Assembly (NCBI RefSeq): GCF_001039355.2
Contig: NW_019774859.1
Span: 124,001 to 188,000 of the forward strand
DNA from: Lingula anatina
Lineage: Eukaryota > Brachiopoda > Lingulata > Lingulida > Lingulidae
Reading direction: 5' to 3'
DNA: 64,000 nucleotides
Shown here: positions 59,591-64,000 of the stretch, in pieces
How positions within the stretch are numbered: position 1 is the stretch's first letter
Layout of the letters: every line of letters begins with the position of its first letter
The notes under the pieces: generated by a model
The model's input: only the letters and a program-made list of their open reading frames with translations
The model's database searches: none
Told to the model about the DNA's origin: nothing
Made by a program: the position numbers and the translations under genes

Positions 59591-59599
59591 TGTCGCTGA
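58730..59599 (-). CDS. First coding exon: LRRC8/pannexin-like four-transmembrane module
   Basis: ATG at 59588-59590, nine bases after an acceptor (gattttcag), then 287 codons to the donor GAGCAG|GTAAAAG (phase 0). Hydrophobic helices lie near residues 24-44, 92-112, 187-209 and 235-261. The first extracellular loop has Cys49 and Cys82, the second Cys218 and Cys229. GWWD (18-21) before helix 1 and GNLWFRVPITKSKMKTF (108-124) after helix 2 resemble the P-W-W-D and N-F-W-F-K-x-P-x-T-x-S-K motifs of LRRC8 proteins, and the C-T-x(7-9)-Y-x-C loop is also LRRC8-like. The charged loop between helices 2 and 3 (115-180) would be cytoplasmic. It has no innexin YYQW signature. The family assignment is from remembered motifs and needs a profile search. 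Confidence 0.82.
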
Positions 59600-59688
59600 C
59601 TGAAAATCATAAAAAAGGCAAAAGTCAATTAAGTTGGGTTCACCAATTTAAACAAATTTAAAAGAGTAGAAAAGAAATCTAGGGTTAA

Positions 59689-61178
59689 CCCCATAGCGCC
59701 GGGAACCGCACATATGCGGTTCATTTTAAAAAGTCCTCAGTGCCGGGAACCGCATATACGCGGTCTCTGTGTTTACATGCTTGCACTGTCCTCTGTTGTT
59801 TGTGACAATTCATGCTTCTATCACAAGAATAACTTAATGTTAGTTTTTTGTTTACTATCGGCTTTTGAATGATGTGTAGCGAGAATTAGATAATGAAAAA
59901 GCGATTTATTTCAACCATTGTCGAGGTGCTATGAAGTCAAAATGGCGACGAGAAGTCAGCAGAAATTATGGGTTGAGAAATGTTCTAGATTTGTTAGAAA
60001 ATTCAGACTTCGGGGAAGCGTCCTTGATAGATTTTGATACTCCGACAACTTCAAAGATTATGTACCTTTGGCTAGTATGAGTTGTCAGAGAGCAGATTCG
60101 GACGTGGGGCTTGATTTATGAAAAACGCTAACGGCAGTAACCAAGCAGACGACAATAGTAATTGGAAGGCTATATATTGCTATATTGCTGATAAAATGAC
60201 TGTAAACGTTCCGTGGCAAGTCAGGCTAAATGTTGCCTTGTGTGCTGTATCAACATGTCTTTTCCTGCTTGTGCATAAATACAAATGTCATATGTTACGT
60301 TGTACTGCATCAACATGTCTTTTCCTGCTTATGTATAAGTACAAATGACATATGTTTACTTGTGTGCTGCATCTACAGATGTCTTTTCCTGCTTGTGTAT
60401 AAATACAGATGTAATATGTTTATTAGTGCGCTGTATCAACATGTCTTTCCTGCTTGTGTATTACTACAATTGCCACGTTTGCTTGTATTTTTATGATGCA
60501 ATTTTTATTCACGAAAGTGTAATATTTGCTCATGACGATGTTTGTATTCTTGTATATGATTTGAGTGCAAAACAAAATTTTATGAGTATCCTGGTTCAGT
60601 TGATAAAAAAAAAACTATAGAAAAACTATTGAAAAAGGCACTTAATTTACAATCTATTTGTAATTATAAACGTAATTAGGTGGAAGTCTTCCAGTCTGCT
60701 AGCCTGCCAGTATATTGTGCAGCTAGCTGACGTGATGAAGGTTTTTAGGTACAGCACGCATCCCAGGAAATGTATTATAACTCAAAAACTAAATAAGATA
60801 TCTTTCTGAAATTTTCTGACATTGTTTGAAACATGTTTCGAATGTGTATGAGAAAATTTGAACAAATTATTTGGTAAAGTGAAAAAGAATGTGCATGCTG
60901 AAATTAAAGTTTTGTTTTTTACTTCTCTTCGAGAAAAGCAAGTCTCATATTTAAACTCCTGCTTTTTCTACCTAAGTTAACAAATATGAATAAATCTGAT
61001 ATGACCTTAAAGCTTACATTGTTGGCTTTCTAAAAATGTACAGTTCTTAGGTGTTTTCTAGACAAGTGAATACATTATCATTGATTAAATGAGGCCGCCT
61101 GTAAAATTGAGTGCGTCCGTGTAGAGGGCTCAGGACCAAGGGCACTTTCTAGGTCAGATGCTGTCAGGCGCTATGGGG
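59689..61178. mobile_element. piggyBac-type non-autonomous element with TTAA target duplication
   Basis: TTAA (59685-59688) precedes CCCCATAGCGCC and the other end is GGCGCTATGGGG followed by TTAA (61179-61182). TTAA duplication plus CCC/GGG tips is the piggyBac signature. Subterminal palindromes gaaccgcacatatgcggttc follow the left tip. No intact transposase frame is present; short plus-strand frames inside derive from a tandem repeat. Confidence 0.85.
60236..60475. repeat. Four-copy tandem repeat inside the piggyBac-type element
   Basis: Unit of about 60-65 bp: gctgcatcaacatgtc, ttttcctgcttgtg, tataaatacaaatg, catatgtt. Confidence 0.8.
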
Positions 61179-62338
61179 TTAAGTTTCCCGTATGAAACCT
61201 GCTTACAATCACATCAAACGCAATGCGTCTGATACCCCCTTGCATGAAACAGCCTTCCATTCCTTCGTACACTGCAACCTTGGCCCCCAGGCTTGGGGCT
61301 TTCCTCCACATATCCATCATACTCACATTTATCATATCTTGTTATTTTACATGGATAACGCTTAACGCAGATTGGTATATATCATAAAATTGCAACGAGA
61401 GATTTAAATGTTACATACGTTTAAAGCAAATCACCTGAGCTCCCCCCTTAATAATGCGCTTGTAATCTGATACCGCACATTACACTATTTGCACGGCGCA
61501 ATATCTATACACACTTCAGTGTCTCTACGCAGCGTACTTCAGGTCAGGCTCAGATAAACTGACTAAAAGCAGGTTTTCTCAGAAGATGAAAACATTAAGT
61601 TAAAAGTGAAAATGGCTACACGTACGTGTATTTTGTAATTTTGGTGCGTGGCTTCACGTACATGCATTTGGCAATTATGATTGGATCAGAGGCTACCCGT
61701 CAGAAATATAACCGCCATCATTGATTAACTGGGATTTGTTTTTGTGCATAATAATAATTATATTTATTTCTGTTTACAAATAAAATTATCAGAATTGCTT
61801 GTTATTATATAAATACTTGAAGCTGAGGTGAATGAAAAATTCTAATAATTAATTCTGGTTATGACAGTAAGTCTTTTTAAGATAAAATGACAAAATATAA
61901 AATTTCAATTAAGAATGTTTCAAGTCTTTCTTTAAAACCTCCACATTATCTATAGCACGGTTGCATGTGTTGTAGGTGTTGTAGGTGTTGTAGGTTTTGT
62001 AGGGGGGGGCGGCATAAACATAACGAACATGATAACAATATCATTGAACAAAATATGGTCTAAGAAGGAACACACCTTGCTAATTAGCGACGTGAATATT
62101 CAAATAAATCTCAAAATAATATTGAAACATGTAACGACCCTTTCTTTGCACAATGTGCCGCGTGAGTTAAAACACTGGGCAGCAGGGTTCCTAAAACCGC
62201 ACATGCTACATTTGTGAAAATTAACAAGCCACGCTGATTTTCGATTTCAACCTTCCTTTTCACCAAACATACTGGCAAATCTAAACTAAACTAAAAAAAA
62301 AAAACAGCTGTCCTCACACAATCGAGTCCAAGACTGTT

Positions 62339-62475
62339 TACCTACCTTGATATCTGTCAAAACAGCTGATAAAAATTGTGTTATTGGAAGGTGACACATT
62401 TATCAGCTGTGCACGGATAGCGTCCCTACAAAGCATTTCAGTAATCTTATTAAAATAGCTGCCATCGAGACGTTT
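62339..62475. repeat. Duplicated upstream block, copy 1
   Basis: Block tacctaccttgatatctgtcaaaacagctga ... ggaaggtgacacatttatcagctgtgca ... aaaatagctgccatcgag. Direct copy at 62761-62898. On the minus strand its end offers a donor-like CAAG|GTAGGT. Confidence 0.75.
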
Positions 62476-62760
62476 ATACTTACTTGGTTTCGTTAAATAG
62501 AACCCCCTAGTAAATGTTGTAATGACTCAGTGTTCATTATTTGACTGCCCTACAATTAACGAAATGTGACACCACTGAGACATAAAAAAGTCACTTGTCT
62601 TGTGGTCTAAATTCTAACATATGCGCATTTTTGCTATATAACTAGCGAACGGTGCAACCAACAGAAAAGAGGGATGGCAAAGTTATATCAACATATATTT
62701 CGCACTCACACACGCACTTGATAGACGCTTGTGTTGAGCTTATCGAACGTGTCCTAAACT

Positions 62761-62898
62761 ATTTACCTGCCTTGAGTTCTGTCAAAACAGCTAATAAGAA
62801 ATTGCGTTCTTGGAAGGTGTCACATTTATCAGCTGTGCATGGACAGTACCTCTACAAAACATTTAAGTAATTTTATCAAAATAGCTGACATCGAGTCT
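62761..62898. repeat. Duplicated upstream block, copy 2
   Basis: Same block as 62339-62475, about 421 bp away in the same orientation and diverged. On the minus strand the corresponding end reads GGCAG|GTAAAT. Confidence 0.75.
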
Positions 62899-62956
62899 TG
62901 TAGGTCTTGGTAGGCCAACAACACCTTGCAGCCAGTTATAATTGCGAATATTCAAA

Positions 62957-63016
62957 ATCTCTCTCTCTCTGTCTCTCTCTCCCCCTCTCTATTTCTCTCT
63001 CTCTCTCTCTCTCTCT
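62957..63016. repeat. (CT)n simple repeat
   Basis: Imperfect CTCTCT tract of about 60 bp. Confidence 0.9.
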
Positions 63017-64000
63017 GATGACTCAGTAGTTACGCTTTATAATTTACGAGATATGGACTAGGTATGTTTGCCATCGATTAACGTAACAACTGCGCTTTCT
63101 CTCTATCAAACGTGTCCTTGATCCGTATAACTCCATACAGCAAGTTATTTTTAAACTTTCTTGGAAGGCGCAAATGATACACGCGGCGTACCAACGCGGA
63201 GTGTAAAAACTGGGGGAGGATCCAAGCAATATTTTATGTGTCGCTTGTTCATGCAGAATGTGGACGCTTAACCCCTCGGTCCCACTCCTTGACTCCAACC
63301 GGGAAAAAATAAGACGCAGGTTATTTCGATCAAGACCCGAAGAATTTTTTCATTGGACTTCCCTCTGTCGAACTGCACTCGTTATTAAGACCAGCGCATT
63401 TTTACTTATTAAATTTTATTCATTTTTGGTGGGCACGTAATTTGCAAATTAATACATAAAGTGAATGTTAACCTTGCACAAAGCACACAAGTGGCCATTG
63501 TTGTCATACGACAACTAAAACGTTATATAACAGCTAGGGCAGGCATGTTAGCTATTTAAGTGACTGAATAGGATTGAAGGTGACCCTTTTTTACAGGGAA
63601 GGCGGGTATTGATCTGGTGGCACTGCGACGTACGTGTCACTTTTTGCTATCACAGTACCGTCAAACTGGGATCACTGCATTGCTTCCACTTGGTCAAGTT
63701 TCGACATGTGTCAGAGGCTCCTGCCTCCCCCCTCCCCCTCCCCCGCACACACGGACACAAACTGATCAAATCAAGATGGAGCCCACGCTCAGTACGTGTG
63801 TATAAAAAGCATATCTGTGAAATAGTTTTCTCATTTTTAATCTGTTGAAAGAATTCCATCAATCATAGGAGGTATCAGTATGAACAGAATCATTAAATTT
63901 ATGCTTACTAGTACACCATTGCGATAATTTTAGCGACAATAGGAAAAACAATCTGATCGGTTTTTCCATTGTTGCTAAAGATAGCAACAAAAGCCCCGGA

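Larger units (their letters stand above)
59600..64000. other. Region upstream of the first coding exon
   Basis: Expected to hold the 5' untranslated exon(s) and promoter of the large gene, which I cannot place. It contains the piggyBac-type element (59689-61178), the duplicated block (62339-62475 and 62761-62898) and a CT-rich tract. No other coding exon was found. Confidence 0.5.

Noticed and set aside
58730-59599. Innexin or connexin identity for the four-helix module
   Set aside because: No YYQW signature after helix 2 and no connexin three-Cys loops; the WWD and NLWFRVP motifs fit LRRC8 better.
60118-60620. Three overlapping plus-strand frames rich in Cys and Leu
   Set aside because: They derive from a four-copy tandem repeat inside a piggyBac-type element.

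Overview
This 64-kb window is nuclear DNA from an animal, most likely a marine invertebrate. Coding sequence is carried on many short exons with GT/AG introns. The DNA is AT-rich and full of transposable elements: a DIRS retrotransposon, piggyBac-type and Tc1/mariner-type remnants, several MITE families, foldback repeats and microsatellites. I cannot name the species. There are two assembly gaps, at 1838-2085 and 21058-21764.

Almost the whole window is one minus-strand gene. Splicing by eye gives a reading frame from an ATG at 59590 to a TAG at 5130: about 48 coding exons, 12,186 coding nucleotides including the stop, about 4,061 residues. The first coding exon (58730-59599) encodes a four-transmembrane channel-type domain that resembles the pannexin-like domain of LRRC8 volume-regulated anion channels. 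Short linker exons follow. Then come 38 fibronectin type III (FN3) repeats, 36 of them on single exons with phase-1 introns on both sides. A 38-nt microexon then leads into a C-terminal C2 domain on three exons. In LRRC8 both ends of the channel module are cytoplasmic, so the FN3 chain and C2 domain would be intracellular. FN3 9-13 and 14-18 are an ancient five-exon tandem duplication.

The introns hold the mobile elements. A complete-looking DIRS retrotransposon (22601-27719) with open gag, reverse transcriptase/RNase H and tyrosine recombinase frames sits in the FN29-FN30 intron. Without it that intron would be about 109 bp. Other introns carry a 284-bp MITE (single at 35359, three tandem copies at 48562-49481), an AAAGGGATAATAA-ended MITE (three copies), a CAACGTTG-rich element, a long-inverted-repeat element with G-runs (20638-22162), a DR1-like tandem repeat (36600-37230) and degenerate transposase and retroelement fragments.

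Upstream of the gene (59600-64000) lie a piggyBac-type element with TTAA ends and a duplicated 140-bp block. Downstream of the stop (below 5130) two minus-strand exons, 844-1053 and 501-653, probably belong to a neighbouring gene that I do not recognise.
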